Shown piece after piece: positions 1 through 12,339 of a stretch of DNA of 64,000 nucleotides. This DNA comes from Pisolithus tinctorius. Lineage: Eukaryota > Basidiomycota > Agaricomycetes > Boletales > Pisolithaceae. How positions within the stretch are numbered: the first letter of the stretch is position 1; every line of letters begins with the position of its first letter. The position numbers and the translations under genes are program-made. Below the pieces are notes generated by a model. The model saw only the letters and a program-made list of their open reading frames with translations, was not told where the DNA came from and made no database searches. Where the stretch lies: NCBI GenBank assembly GCA_024663395.1, contig JANFAH010000011.1:1612001-1676000 (forward strand), in the 5' to 3' direction.

Positions 1-882
1 CCACTCGTCTCAGCATTGACAGAATCCCGTCTATTGGTCAGCGATCTTGCTAGTGCCATGAGAGCAAGTTCCTTGAGCTCTTCCATGGCGCTTGCAGAGG
101 AACTTGCAGCCATATCAACGGACACAAAGGAGGCATCTCGGAACCTTCAGAAACTTCTGGCACAGGTGCACGGCACAGTGGACATGTATGTTTCTTCCCA
201 TCTGCTACTCTCAGAAGTTCACTCGCTGATGAGCATGGAAAGCATGTTGACAGTCAACAATCATTTGCTTAACTTGCTTCAGAACCAGATCTCTCCTTTG
301 TCCATCAAAGCGGTGTATTGTCATGTTATTGGCAATAGCTTGCATTCCGACGAGTGCTCTTCTTCGAATTTTCACATCACCCAGGCATTCGATCGGATCC
401 TGTTTCAGTTTCAGCATTCATTGTCCCTACTTATCTTGTGTGCAGTCGAGATCCAAGGCAATTTGGATAGCATCCAGTCCCATTTGGAGGTTGTTCACGA
501 CCTGGTGGCGATGGAGGCTAGTGTTTTGATGGTCGAGAAGTCAGATGTTCTTGCCGACATCCTTACAGTGGTGGGTCTGAACAGGCGGCACATCTCGAGA
601 TTAGACAGCCAGATGCCAGCACTCAAGGATGTTGCCCGTTATTGCACAGCTGCTGCACGATATTTGGCTGGGACATTTTCTGGCCTTGAACAGCTTCAGG
701 AAACTATGGAGCTGCTGAGATCGCTGGCGACAGGTGTTGGTCTGGTGAAAGGCGTGCCGCTGGAGGCTCTCATTGATGCACTTACTGTTGGCATTCAGAG
801 GCTCCACCACACTGGAAGGTTTGGCCCTACTCAGCCAACTGGTTATAATAGGGAGCATCAGTTACTTGTTGGTTCAGCATAA
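1..882 (+). CDS. Hypothetical helical protein, 5' end outside window
   Basis: The frame is open from the first base and ends at TAA 880-882, giving about 290 residues. The first ATG is at 58; because the frame has no upstream stop inside the window, the true start or an upstream exon probably lies to the left. The protein is rich in Leu, Ser, Ala and Gln, lacks Cys-rich or catalytic motifs, and looks like long amphipathic helices. It resembles, from memory, uncharacterised Agaricomycete proteins with a coiled-coil middle and a short conserved C-terminal helix pair. No signal peptide or convincing membrane segment is visible. It shows no internal stops or frameshifts, unlike most of its neighbours, so it may be an intact gene. 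Function unknown. Confidence 0.55.
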   Translation, partial: PLVSALTESRLLVSDLASAMRASSLSSSMALAEELAAISTDTKEASRNLQKLLAQVHGTVDMYVSSHLLLSEVHSLMSMESMLTVNNHLLNLLQNQISPLSIKAVYCHVIGNSLHSDECSSSNFHITQAFDRILFQFQHSLSLLILCAVEIQGNLDSIQSHLEVVHDLVAMEASVLMVEKSDVLADILTVVGLNRRHISRLDSQMPALKDVARYCTAAARYLAGTFSGLEQLQETMELLRSLATGVGLVKGVPLEALIDALTVGIQRLHHTGRFGPTQPTGYNREHQLLVGSA

Positions 883-2083
883 GCACTCCTAGCGGATGGT
901 GCGTAGGTATATGATTTCGTGTAAGTACTATGTATCGTAAATACCAACTGTTTGTTGAAATGTTTCCACCGGACCCAATTTCCAGTGGTGTCCCAGGTCG
1001 CCAACCTCACTGTAGGGCTCCAGCTCACCTTCAACCAAGAAAAAAGGGGTGGCATGGGGGGTGGCCAAACAACAAACCACAATTTCGACATGATCATGTT
1101 ACAACCTCAAAACATCCAATAATGGCAATCACTGGGATAGAATTTGCTGTATTCTAGTGCTGCTGAAAAACATGTGCATTTACCATCTATGTTACTCTAG
1201 GACCCCTTCAGGTTTTTGGTTTTACACTGAAAAATAAACACTCTGAACCGATTATCGATTGACCCGAGACATTTGCAGTCAGAATCTTCAAATGAGAGTG
1301 GCCGAAATTGGGCGTGATGGCCAACAGCTGGTCTTGGCAGTGGCGAGTCTCAACGTCTGTCGTCCGCATTCACTAATGCAGTCTTTCCAACTCACAGTGA
1401 TGGCAGGTAGGTGGCTCGATAGTTGAAAATTGCCACAAAGACATAGCTGGCCAAGCTGACTAGTTTCATATCTCCTACTATGATTCACACTTTGAAGTAC
1501 TCGAGTATTAGATTAGACTGGAATACACCGACCCTCCGTGCAACCCAGGATGTAGTTTGAATCGGATTATCAAACCACCCTAGTGTATTACAGGAACGCA
1601 CCCTCACCCTCTAGGAACAACCCAGTAGATACAACGTGTGGCTTTGCTCCAGCAGTGGAGGTTTTCCTGGACGCATCCTGGTCGAGGTCTGAAAACTGTT
1701 TTGTCCCCTGAGTTTTTGCCAGACCGGAAATGCCAGTATATTCATGCTTTTGGATAGAGTTGTTACATGTCATTTGGTCAATGAAAGTGAACAGCGAACC
1801 AAGTCTGGACAGGCAGCACCCTGCAGAGGATGTCAGTGTGATGATCTGCTGTAGGTGCGTGCGTTGACAAAAGAGCACAGATACTGTAGTCAACCTAATG
1901 CTGATAGCAAGAAGTTACAGGATAGTGTCGATGACAAGAAGCACACCTGATAGCAAGAGGTTAATGCTAGGGGAAAAACAGACAACACGACGGAGAGTTA
2001 TATACTGTACAGTAGGGTGAGACACAATGAATAAGAAAATGAAATTAGATGTATTGTATGACGGGACAAGAGCAGTCGCTCGA
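883..2083. other. Gene-poor stretch with a duplicated 5'-flank fragment
   Basis: No convincing coding region is seen. The part at about 1278-1406 is a diverged copy of 29818-29960, the sequence just upstream of and reaching the start of the zinc-finger gene at 29954. Shared blocks include an AGAATCTTCAA motif, ATGGCCAACAGC and TTTCCAACTCACAG. The gene itself is not duplicated here. The remaining sequence has only short frames that look random. Confidence 0.5.
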
Positions 2084-2400
2084 TCAGTCAATGGAGAAGT
2101 TTCCTTACAGTCAGAACAAGAGCCCATCGAGGTCTTTCAGGTCCCAACACCGACCCTTCCGGCTGCCGTGCTACCCGACTTGTACAATGTATACCGTGGA
2201 CAGGACACTGCACTCATCATTGACAATGGCACATCCCAATTACGTTTTGGGTTTTCTCTATGTCCTTCCATCATTAACTCTCAAGAGGAATATATGACCA
2301 ATAAGACACCCCATGTTGTATCCAATGTCGTGGCACGGTACAAGGATCACAAGACCAACCAGCTATTAGATGCAGAGTCATTGATGCCGATGTGGTGCCA
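2084..2400 (+). pseudogene. ARP5-like actin-related protein, N-terminal fragment
   Basis: The frame opening at 2027 contains, after about 50 residues, the stretch ALIIDNGTSQLRFGF, which matches the actin-fold phosphate-1 loop (consensus I-D-N-G-S/T...R.GF). About 30 residues later comes VVARYKDHKTNQLL, typical of the fungal Arp5 N-terminus (consensus I.AKYKDRK.NR.LL). Arp5 is a subunit of the INO80 chromatin-remodelling complex. After about 2400 the frame no longer follows the family and the rest of the more than 600-residue protein is absent, so this is a truncated copy, not a working gene. It lies about 1 kb upstream of the Tnp2 transposon, but no clean insertion junction is visible. Confidence 0.55.
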
Positions 2401-3355
2401 GGTTCTGATCCTTGTAATCAGGTCGACTCAACCAGCCTTCCAATGCAGATCACTTCTAAGTCTTCTGTGACAGGTGCTCTCCTCCAGGTACGTCCATCAA
2501 CTTTGAGAGGCAATGCAGCAGAGGATGCCCCCACTCCATCCATGCCCTTCTCACCTGCCTTATTTCACCTCATCTCATCCATCTTCCTGCCTTCCTCTCG
2601 CCCTGCAGACGTTTCTGAGAAGTCTGATGATGATACAGAGCACCAACCCTCATTGCTGATGGATGTGTTTTCTGTCCGCGAGCATCCTTCAACAGATGGT
2701 ATGCTGGAATACCGGATACTTATCGATCCGTTGGCACTCGTAGATCATCCGGCATCCGGTGTACGAGGTGTCTGACCACCAATTGATGTCCTGTCAGCCT
2801 TTGAAGATGGAGGTGACGAAGAAGCTGAAGACGACGAAGTCACTGCTGACAGCTTAGAGTCACTCGAGACAGCTATACAGTGCAAGGCTAAGAAACGAAC
2901 TAAGTGCACACAATCTGCATCTGTTTCACCCACCGTGTCACTTCATTTGTGGCTGCCAGTTGTAATGGTAGGTGAATCTGCCCTTCTTCATGCTTTGGAT
3001 ATCATTCCCATGCTGAGTGATCCGTTCTGTGATCATCCGTTTATCATTTGATCGTCACAACTTTTCTCATAATTTCTTTCATTGTTTGAGGGTGACCATG
3101 TTTCTTACTGGCCGTAAGTGTAGAGGACTTCATGGTCAACATAGTGCTGTCTGTAGTCATCAGAACATCTTTGAAATTAATTTGTTTCTCAAAAAGACTG
3201 CCAAAGCAGAACGAGGGACCTCTTGTCTTGTCCTGTTTGTTGTTTTGCCCCTGGCCCGGTCAACTGGCCCTTCATGGGAGGGGGTTACAAAGGCCCCCAG
3301 ACCAAGACTGCCTCCACGTCAGCTGGAACAGAACATTCAAAACTACATCTTGGCA
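2401..3355. other. Between ARP5 fragment and transposase; weak coding-like traces
   Basis: At 2770-2935 the plus strand encodes an acidic run (GDEEAEDDEV) followed by a Lys-rich patch, which looks protein-like but is broken by stops and matches nothing I recognise. The remainder has Ser/Pro-rich frames of uncertain status. It may be degenerate sequence downstream of the ARP5 fragment or the 5' untranslated part of the transposon. No terminal inverted repeat was found. Confidence 0.3.
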
Positions 3356-6300
3356 ATGGACACGAAATCTAACCCACAACTTAGGCTGTGCACATGTACC
3401 CTTGCTGGATGCGGATCGAAGGAAACTTGGTGCTCTTCTCAAGGAAAGTTTATCTCGGGTCACTGGATCTCCAAGGCGGTTCATTCGCGACATCGACGTG
3501 CAGACAAGATATGGGGAGCGATGCTAGGTACTGATCCCCAAGCTTCTGATGAGACAGTGCCAATGGACTCTCTTCTTGGTCGTGGATATGTATCATCCGA
3601 GGAACTAGAGCAGATGATACCTTCTGCTGAAACACATACTAATGATGGAGAGGGGATCCAAATGGACCATGCACCTGAAGCCTCATTTCCAGAGCCTTCT
3701 GACTACAATCATGCTTCTTGTGTCACTCCAATGGAAGATATTCTTTACTTGGAGGAGGCCCTTCACAATCTACAGCACATTTCCACTCTGCTCAGCCAGA
3801 TATCTGGTTCTCTCATGTCCAAGCCAGGCCTGAAATTTCAGAGCCTTCCAAGCAAGCACATTCCCTACGTTCTTTTCACCTGCATCCCATTGGGTCCCAA
3901 CATGGGTTCTCAAAGACTAGATACTGGAGCTCCAATGAATGCACAACTCTTGACACAGGAGGCCAAGCTGTACAGACTACTTGTCGCTCTGAGGGGCCTT
4001 AGCTTCCCAAATAACACCCGATTGACTGATTGCTGTGGCGCTCTCTTGGGCCAAGTTGAGGAAGCCCTGTTTGAAGTGGATCATATTCGAGCAGCCACCT
4101 GGGAAGCCAGATGTTTATCGGGGTCTGTGGACGATGCTAGAACCTGTCCAGAGGGTGTCGTCACTGTCAATACAGGTGATCTTTATGCCGTGCAAAGCTT
4201 CCTGTTAGCTGATATCATCTTAACAGAACCTTATTTTCTTTGGGACAAGTGAGACACACATCCTGCCATTGTTGCATGCTATATGCTTGTCCTCACTCTT
4301 AATCTATTCTGTGGGCTGTCACAGGCACACACCGGCTTTGTCACCGCTGCGTTAAGATTTATCATGCAACGTCTTCTTCACCAATCGGGTCTCTCCACGG
4401 AAGATAAATGTCTACTGGTCAACTTCCCACGAGATCCTCAAACTCTGCTCCACTACTTCGATTTGAACCCCAGGCTCCGGTCTTTTGTTTGCTGCCCCTG
4501 CTGCTGTGCTCTGTATGAAGACAACGACACTTGCCCCAAAATGTGTAACTTTCAAGACCCCCCTAATGCGCCTCCATGTGCTGCAAGACTAAAATGAACC
4601 CGGACAATATGCAGTACTCAGTTTATATGCCTGATTCAGAAGTTCATGTATCAGCTTTGAAGCCGCCCTGGATTCTACTATTATACCGAGTTCCAATTCT
4701 CCTGAGGATGGGCCTTGGGGTGACATCTTTGATGCAGATTTCATCTGTAATTTCTTAGGCCTGGATGGTCAACCATTCTTGCAAAGGCACAGTAATGAGC
4801 TCTGCTTGGTTTTTGCGTTAGCAGTGGATGGATTCAATCCATTTGGCATGAAGGCTGGCAAAGGGTCTGCGTCAGCCACTGGAATTTATATGGTTCTCCT
4901 CAATCTGCCCCTGAACATCTGCCACAACACAGATAAGATGTACTTGGTTGGCATAACTCCAGGCCTGGCAAAGCCCTCCCTCGAGCAGATCAATCATTTC
5001 TTGTGGCCGCTCGTGGATGACATGTTGCAGTTTTGGAATCCAGGTGTGTTTTTGACTCGGACTGCTCGATTTCCCCATGGAAGGAAGGCTTTGGCTGCAA
5101 TCATCCCTCTCATCTGTGATGTTCCTGGAGCATGCCAAGTTGCCGGATTTACCAGCCACTCTGCCACTTTATTCTGCTCTTTCTGCTTACTACCTGCTGA
5201 CAAAATCGAGAACTTTGACATATCTTCATGGCCGATGCGAACAGCGAAGGAACACTGCTGTCACACTGAGCTGTGGCTCAATGCTGCAACAACCGATGAA
5301 AGATACAGAATTGCAAAGGAATATGGTGTACGCTACTCGGAGCTTCTCTGTTTACCTTATTGGAATGCTGTCCTATACACCGTACTTGACTCAATGCACA
5401 CCTTCTTTCTCCATGGCCTTCCAGAACATATACGCTATATCTGGGGTCTGAGTCCCACAGCTCCATGTGGGGAAGGGTACAGTTCTCCTTCGATGAAGCC
5501 ACTACCAACTCCGACGTCTGGAGAAATGCTAGCAGGTGCCAAGAAATTACTGACAGACAATATTGATGCCACTTCCCTTGTCAAAATGTGCAAGAAGCCC
5601 GTGTTATGGCATTTATGTTGTAAGTTTAACTTGAGACGAGTGGGGACATCAATAATGCTAGCCCAAACCCTGGTCACATGGGTAAGTGGGTGGTAGATCT
5701 TGTATCGCAGAAGTAATAAAAGTGTCCCAGGTTTCAATTGACAGCCATCAGAGGGAACTTCTCGTATATGTAGAATCCCTTATGAAGGAGGATGTAAGTA
5801 GTCGTAACCCTTGTATTCCTAGGTTCTGATGTGGCTTTCACTAGAATGCCACGATCAATGCCCAACTGCCCAATGCGTCATGTACAAGTATGGGAAGACC
5901 AGCTCGAAGAAGTCAGGCGGATCCGCCTAGTAATGCCGAAATGGAATATTTACGAGTGAAGCTTACAAAGGCACCAACCACTAAGTCAATTGGTAATAAT
6001 ACTAGGGTCCCTATGCTTCTCCGACTCTGTGAAGAACTTGGTCTCTGAACATCAGACCCCAAGAAGCCAACAAAAAGTCTAACCGCAGCTCTGCTGGGTC
6101 TCCTAGGTCAATGGGTATGTCCAGTACCTGGTTTTCGAAGTCGCTTGATTTGGTGATGGTTGTGTAGCGCACAGATAATGGCTATGCTGACACACAAGGG
6201 AACTTGCTGGGAAAACCTGTCGATATTGCACCATCAGGTCTGAAAGAGCAACCTGTTGTCCTTGGGTGAGCTATTCTCGAAGAGGCATGGGAAGATCAAG

Positions 6301-7637
6301 TGAAGTTGACATTACCATCATTTGTCTTACCAGCACCAACTCGCTTTGGTTCTGAGAAAAGGAAACTAACTGCTGATCAGTGGCGGTCAGTTGGTATGAT
6401 ACACCTGGTCATCACTCTTGTTCGACTTTGGGGCAATGAACAAGGTTGCATGTGGCATATGCTGAACAATCACATGCATCTTGTCACTGCAATTTACATT
6501 GGCAGTCTCCGCACGACTTCTCGGCATTATGCTGGACTTTTCACAAAACACTTCAAACTCTACCTTGAAGGTGTCGTCGAGCTTTACAAGGAAGGTAAAA
6601 TTCAATCTGTTCATCACTCTTGTCTCCACTTCGAGCCCCTGTTGTTGGGTTGTGGGCCTGTTCATGCCTGGAGAGCATGGGCCTTCAAGCGCTATAACTA
6701 CCTCCTTCAGCAGATGAAAACCAATATGCGGTTCGGTACGTTCTTCCCAAGTTGTCTTTAATACATAAACTAATGTGTAATTTAAGGCGAGCTGGAGCTC
6801 ACTTTTATGAATGATGCTTGCCAGGCAGCGAATCTGGCATCACTCCTCACAGATTCCAACATGTCCCCAGAATTGAAAGATCTCTGGCCTGCTTTTCAGA
6901 AGGCCTTTCTTTCCGATAGGCGTGGCACATGCCTGAGCGACAGCCTTGCTTTTGCAGAGCAAGGTGGCAGGAACATAGTTGTGAATGTTGCAAAGAGTAG
7001 TGGGCGCCAAGCAGCACAGCATGCTTTGCTGCTGCCACTGGCACTGAAACAAATTGAAGCAGAATCACCTCAAGGTCTGTATTTCCCTATTGACATGATG
7101 TGCTGAACTTGCTGAACTCATTAAGACATAATTTGGTGTGACAAATTGCAGAAGGATGGTTTAGTATATCAGCCAAAGGATCAGTCCCACTGTGACTCGA
7201 ATGCAATTGTATGCTTGCAGTCCCCACTGGACAGTCGAGACCATGTGGCTGCCCAGATTATTGCTATGTTCAAAGAGGTCACGACCAGGAATATTTTCGT
7301 CATCGTTGCACGCTACCATCCTCTGAGGCAAGCAGATGCTGCACATGACAGGTACTGCCAATTTGGCATAGTGGCAGGCTGCCTGTACTATGCGCAGACT
7401 TTGCCTCCGTCTATTATCCATGCCACTGATCTAGTCACCCTTTTTGCAATGACACCATTCAAGTTTGCATCTATCAAGGACCCTGTCATTCACATACTCC
7501 CATTGTACAAGGCAAGCCTAATTCCAGGTGGCGAAATGCATGCTGATGATCGCTTCTACAATCACTCAGGACTTACTTGGCACCACAGTAGCATGATGTC
7601 GCAGGACGAGTTTAATCCACATAGTTGGCGTGTGTAA
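3356..7637 (+). mobile_element. Tnp2-type (CACTA/EnSpm-like) transposase gene, decayed
   Basis: This is a multi-exon transposase of the fungal Tnp2 family. The chosen ATG at 3356 is just before a Cys cluster (C-T-C...GCGSKETW, then W-S...HSRHR..DK), the usual N-terminal zinc-binding block. The core at about 4679-5690 holds LVFALAVDGFNPF, the NLP..ICH..D..YL.GI.PG.KPSL block, DDML.FW..GV...RTA..P.GR, a Cys-x2-Cys region and LPYW..VL...DSMH; Asp residues in these blocks are the likely catalytic set. Separate exons at 5920-6110, 6300-6760, 6800-7100 and 7146-7637 follow the C-terminal family pattern, ending at TAA 7635-7637. A TGA at 6046-6048 interrupts an otherwise family-like exon, so it is probably inactive. 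Introns such as 4251-4324 have GT..AG ends. No terminal repeats were found. Confidence 0.8.
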
Positions 7638-8392
7638 TACATGGACAGTCACTGCAGAAATGAATATTTTTTGTGTACATTTTGATCCCAAGCATTTTCA
7701 TTTGTTAATGTAATCGTTTAAAAGATCTCCCTAATGCAACCAGTGGTGACCCTCATGAAAAGACTGGCGTGACAGTGACGCAAAGTTCACTAGACTTGCG
7801 ATGACACAACAATTTCTGTGGTGCAAAACATTATCATGCAGAAAGTCCGCAGTTTGTCATGCAGTGCAATCAGTGATTCACTGGTGTAGGCTTGAAGTTC
7901 ACACCACCAACTCATGCGCCTTCCCTGTGAGGGGGAAGTGGGAAAGTATGAATGCACACTTCTTAGGTTCAACGCGACCGTCCTGGACGTAGGCTGCTCC
8001 CTCTGTCATGAAGTGGTGGACGGCGGGGATGTCACCTGACCCATTGTACCTAGTAGGTGGGATCAGTTCAAGAGTCGTTGTGACTTTGAGCGTTTCTTAG
8101 GTCTGCGAGAGCCTCCACCCCGACTCTTGCTACGGTTCTTACAGCACTTAGACCTTCTTCTACAATGACTCTCGAATTTCTGGCAATTCACAAGGCTTGA
8201 TGTCAATTGGCGCACCCATCCTGCGACGAGAGACATAAGATTTTGACATTCCTGGACGCCAGTGGGGTCCTTATGGTGCGCACATTCCTCACTGCAGAGT
8301 GCAAGCAATACTGGCAATTTTTCCTTGCACAGGGCCTGTGAGCATGTCATGTCCCATAAAACTCTCTGTAATTAGTTTCGTAACCGCTCTTG
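7638..8392. other. Intergenic, nothing recognised
   Basis: About 750 bases between the transposase stop and the transporter remnant. The only long frame (8063-8350, minus) encodes a Cys- and Arg/Lys-rich peptide of low complexity that resembles no family I know and is probably spurious. No terminal inverted repeats of the Tnp2 element were seen here. Confidence 0.4.
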
Positions 8393-9835
8393 ACACAGTT
8401 ATTCAGCGGAATCACCTTTTTGCCAGCTGTTAGCATCGTATCTCATTGGTCTTCCAAGAAAAAAGGGCTGGCCCTTGGCATCATGGCTACTGGCTCGTCG
8501 CTTGGGGGAACATTACTCCCCATCATAAGCCAAAACCTTATACCCCTTGTAGGGTATGTTTTCATTTTGTCTCATTGGCAGATATGTTTGGTTAATAGGA
8601 ATTGCCAGGTTCAAGTGGACCATTCACAGTTCTGATTTATGATGCTCATCACCCTCAGGATCACCAATTGTGTGAATGAGATATGCTTATGGAGTCGTTT
8701 TATGCTATCTTGCTGACACGAGGAACCTAGGTCATAGATAGATGACTGCCCCCTATGAATGTCCAGGGTGGGCTCCTCCACTTGTCCACATTTCGAAACC
8801 TAGCATACATTATCTATTACATTTCTGGAATTCTTTGTTTCTTCGGACTCTGCACTGGTGAGTTATGCCTTTTTGCACACCCTTGCAGCGGTGTAAGGGT
8901 GGAATATGATCGTGATTAATCAACTTCATTTACAGCGTTGACTTAGTTACCTGCCAGTGCTATGGCGGTGGGCATGTTGAGCAACTTTTCATTCTACTGG
9001 TCGCGATCGTGAATGCGAGAACTGGGTTGGGCCGCTTGTCTGCTGGCTTGCTTGCTGATCGCATTGGCAAGTACTACGCACTTCTTTGCAATGTAAATCT
9101 GACCATAAAATACAGGTCCTCTCAATGTCATGATACCATTTACAGGTCTGGTCGGTATTCTCACGTTTGCTTGGCCATACGCTTCGAGCCGAGGGGCACT
9201 GGTTGCCATATCGGTGATCTACGGGTATGTGCCCCTCCCAACATGTCACATCATATTTAACGCTTGTTATTGCAGCTTTGCTTCTGGGACATATGTCTCT
9301 CTCCTTCTCGCCCCCCCTATGGCAATAGGCGACGTGGGCGATGTGGAACAATGCATGGGGATGTTTTTGACTATTGCGGTGCTTGGTACATTGGTGGGCA
9401 TGCCGATATCTGGCGCGATCAATACACAGACCGGCGATTTCAAAGATTCAGGGGTCTATGCTGGTGAGTCTCCACCTATCCATCATCTTTCCCTTTTCTG
9501 TTGTTTTCTCGTTTGCATTCATGATCTACTCCGCCTTCCTGTTTATTTTTTTGAGTGTATCAATGCTCAGTGATGAGTCATTAACTATCGCAGGTGGCGC
9601 TGTCATGTGTTCAGTCTTGCTGCTCTTTGTAGTATGATATCTCCAACTCGGACAGCTATACAGGAGGGTCGTGCTGTGGATGACTGCATACGATGGTACG
9701 CATGGCCGGTGCCCAGCATGGTTCATAGTGAGGATGCAGATCTCTTGGGGTGGAGCAAGAATGGATACAGTACCTTTATGTCGGTGTGTACAGCACTCTT
9801 AGGTGGCAGGACAGTGTTCTGGTTACCATAATGCT
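8393..9835 (+). pseudogene. Monocarboxylate-type MFS transporter, truncated and broken
   Basis: Several pieces in order match the fungal monocarboxylate transporter (MCT) branch of the major facilitator superfamily. They are FLPAVSIVSHW plus a GIMATGSSLGGT stretch at 8415-8540 (cytoplasmic loop 4-5), LLHLSTFRNLAY plus a hydrophobic helix at 8770-8870, SAMAVGML-SNFSFY at 8955-9000, GLGRLSAGLLADRIGK at 9024-9071 (the conserved G-R...G..AD loop), and further membrane segments at 9148-9225, 9276-9460 and 9590-9640. The first three or four membrane helices are missing. A one-base shift near 9000 and a TGA at 9635-9637, where the family has an Arg before YLQLG, show it is dead. It would have carried small carboxylates across a membrane. 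Intron-sized gaps remain between the pieces. Confidence 0.8.
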
Positions 9836-9864
9836 ACATGGGTGAGGAGGTGCACATCGTTGTG

Positions 9865-10104
9865 CTACCCCTCGATGGTAATCTGAAAATACTCCCCGTG
9901 TGCATAGACATAAGCCGGTGTAGTAGGGGAGCAGGGGGAGAGGAGAGGATGAGTCAGCTTTAGTCAGCGGAGGCAGACGGAGAGAGACGCAATGTACAGT
10001 AGATACGACAGACGAATGATAGAGGACGAGTCTTCTCCTATCTCACCAGGAAAAGCTGAGTATCCACCAACAGTACAGTATACACACTGGGTCTGTAAAC
10101 CCAC
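9865..10104 (+). repeat. Short dispersed repeat split by a 131-bp insertion
   Basis: Positions 9865-9916 and 10048-10104 together match 36200-36308 in the right arm of the large inverted duplication, and its mirror at 34032-34140. The 131 bases at 9917-10047 are absent from those copies. The insert starts GGTGTAGTAGGGGAG and ends CTCCTATCTCACC, an imperfect terminal inverted repeat, so it may be a very small non-autonomous DNA transposon. Confidence 0.55.
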
Positions 10105-10114
10105 ACAAATGGAA

Positions 10115-10397
10115 ATGTCACAGGTTTGAAACTGGTCATCGACAATAACGAGCTGTCATCACAACCACATACCAGGGTATTCTCCTGGGAAGGATGCCAG
10201 ACAAGCGTATTGACAGAGCTCTTGAATACAATGCGATAAAGAAGCGAGCCATCACGAACATCCCAGATACAGATAGAATGGTCGGAGGAGCCAGAGGCAA
10301 GATACTTTCCACATGGAGAGAAGGCTATGGTGTTCACAGTATCACCGTGTTCACTGGCCATGGTCTTGTGCTCAACATATGCACCCATGATGCACAA
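10115..10397 (-). pseudogene. WD40-repeat protein fragment
   Basis: The minus-strand frame encodes one full WD40 unit, HGDTVNTIAFSPCGKYLASG followed by a further SDHSICIWD, and half of the next (VNTLVWHPSQENTLVCGCDD). These blades normally form a beta-propeller scaffold. Only about 95 residues are present, against at least 300 for a closed propeller. The 3' end runs straight into the dispersed repeat at 9865-10104, so the last 20 or so residues of the frame come from repeat sequence. No further blades were found upstream at 10400-10900. It is a gene fragment; the parent protein cannot be named. Confidence 0.65.
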
Positions 10398-10899
10398 AGA
10401 ATGGTGAATGGACGAGTGGCTAGCTTACATGCACCAAAATAGAGCATGCATGCCGGAGAAGAGCTCAAGTCCACGAGCTCCAGGCCTGTACATTGGAAGA
10501 CTGCATTGAACACAACTCTAATGGCAGGCCTGTCACTAATCTTGTGCCAGGCTTGTGCTTCAACTCTGATCTACTCTGGTTCATGATGGTGGCGACTTGG
10601 GAGATAGCGAAGTGCCAGATTTTTACACCACAACACTGTACTCAGCATTTTTTTCCAGCTCAATCAGAGTTAGTATTGGGGTCATGTAGAAAGGATTAGT
10701 GTTTCAGACACGTTCGACTGTCTAAACTAGAGAATGACAATCATTTCAACATTATGGAAGGCAAACAAGAAAATGTGAAGCGTCAGTGGTACACGACACT
10801 AAGCGAACTTCCAACCTCGAACATGACACAGATTCTAGGCAACAGTAGTCAACCACAGATTCGTCCATGCCGAAGCACCTTACACACCGAATGGGAATG
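10398..10899. other. Gap between WD40 fragment and F-box-like gene
   Basis: About 500 bases without a recognised gene. The 3' end of the minus-strand F-box-like gene may extend into 10750-10900, but no stop could be assigned with confidence. The short plus-strand frames look random. Confidence 0.3.
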
Positions 10900-11968
10900 T
10901 CAAACAAATAAAGACGAGTCGGGGCTATCAAACCTATTAGTTTGCTCCCATCTGGACCAGCAGTGTTCTCGGTCCAACCACCACCAATTCCAATATGTCA
11001 TATGGTCCTGTAATGTTCCATACAGATACCACAGGATGACATGCCTCAGAGTGGGATGGGGTGTTTTGCAACCTCCCCACTGACTGATGAGGTGGTACTC
11101 TCGATTGATATCTCCAGGAATGGGAGTGATGGCAATAGAAGTGCAAAGTGCAAAGTTTTGTAAAAAAGTAAGACGGCGAAGGGTCTTTCCCCACTCTTCA
11201 GCACTTTTCCAGGCCCTCCTGTGGCTGATGCGGCTCTGTCCCCTGGAGTTATGTGGACCTGACAACTAGCTAGATCAGAAGACTCACCATCATAGTTGAT
11301 TTGATTTCGACGAGCTTGAGAGACCTCAGAGCAGGGGTGTTGCTTGCTATACACTCCAGAACATTCACATCCATGGGGCCAAATTCAAGTTCCAAGACAG
11401 TGATGTTGTCAGCAACCATCAGGAGAGTCAATGTGAGGGTGGATGTGACAACTGGATCATGATCCATCACAAAGGATAGTTGTGCAGAAACTCGAGATAC
11501 AGGACTATGTTGGGCGAGAGTGATGATGCAGCTGAGCGGGCCGGAAGCGTCATGTAGATTGCCGAGTTGCATTTGGCCCAAAGGGCAGGGCCTCCTGGTG
11601 CATCCACAGGCTTTGATGCTAAGATAAACAAGGTCATTGTGGAGCTCGAGGAAGGTGGCAACAACGGAGTGGGGGGCATTTGTTCGGAGGAGGTCAAGGC
11701 AGGGGAACCGTAGGTCATGTAGCAAGCGTACCCAGCGAGGAGGTGACAGATGAGGAAGGGTAAGTTCAAGGTCCTCCAAAAAGTGGAGGCGCTTGAGGCA
11801 TTCGCGTAGCTGGGTAACCTGCTGCAACTGCCGATGGAGAATGACATGAAGGGACTGTGTTCCATTAGCAACTGCACGGTTATGCAGAACTGTCTCCAAG
11901 AAGGCTGTTATCTTGTGTTCTGAATGGAGGAATATCACCACCTGGATATGCGTCAACAACATCCACAC
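10900..11968 (-). CDS. F-box/LRR-like protein, N-terminus missing or unresolved
   Basis: Two exons are visible. The upstream one (11968 to about 11286) encodes leucine-rich helices and strands such as LKRLHFLEDLELTLPHLSPP and VLELEFGPMDVN, and ends at a GTGAGT donor right after T-M-M. The second exon (about 11265-10900) continues with RAWKSAEEWGKTLRRLTFLQ, GDINREYHLISQWGG and a Trp-rich tail, the layout of Agaricomycete F-box-like proteins with irregular leucine-rich repeats. Such proteins usually act as substrate adaptors of SCF ubiquitin ligases. The F-box helices themselves are not visible upstream of 11968, so the copy is either 5'-truncated or has an unrecognised first exon. No internal stops occur in the two exons. 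Confidence 0.65.
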
Positions 11969-12339
11969 ACAGAGAAGAAAGAGACTGACTCTAAAGGGTT
12001 GCTGATGTGCCCTCTGGGTCGCAAATCAGTAGTAGTGAGCAAGAGCCAAATGACAATTTTTAGCATACAAATTTCACACTCGCCTTGATTGTCTCTGCCA
12101 GTGTCTGGCTCCAAGTGTTAGGCATTGGGAAGAGGACATACAGAGTTTGAGTGAAGGTATTTCAAAGCCTTTGTGTCAGGTTGGCGATATGTCCAGTGAT
12201 TTGCACATGGCTCCGGACTTGCATCATGCTGGTTGAATGGGGTAATTGACAATTTAGGGACAATTGTCGACTTGGACATACATACCAAATATGGTGCCAA
12301 GCTTGGGGTGAGCAATAGACCTGCCAAAGCTGGATGCAA
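11969..12339. other. Gap, nothing recognised
   Basis: About 370 bases upstream of the F-box-like frame. An F-box first exon was looked for on the minus strand and not found. The sequence runs into the dispersed repeat that begins near 12340. Confidence 0.3.

Noticed and set aside
8063..8350. Cys/Arg-rich minus frame as a small secreted protein
   Set aside because: No signal peptide, irregular Cys spacing and a low-complexity Arg/Lys end; probably chance.
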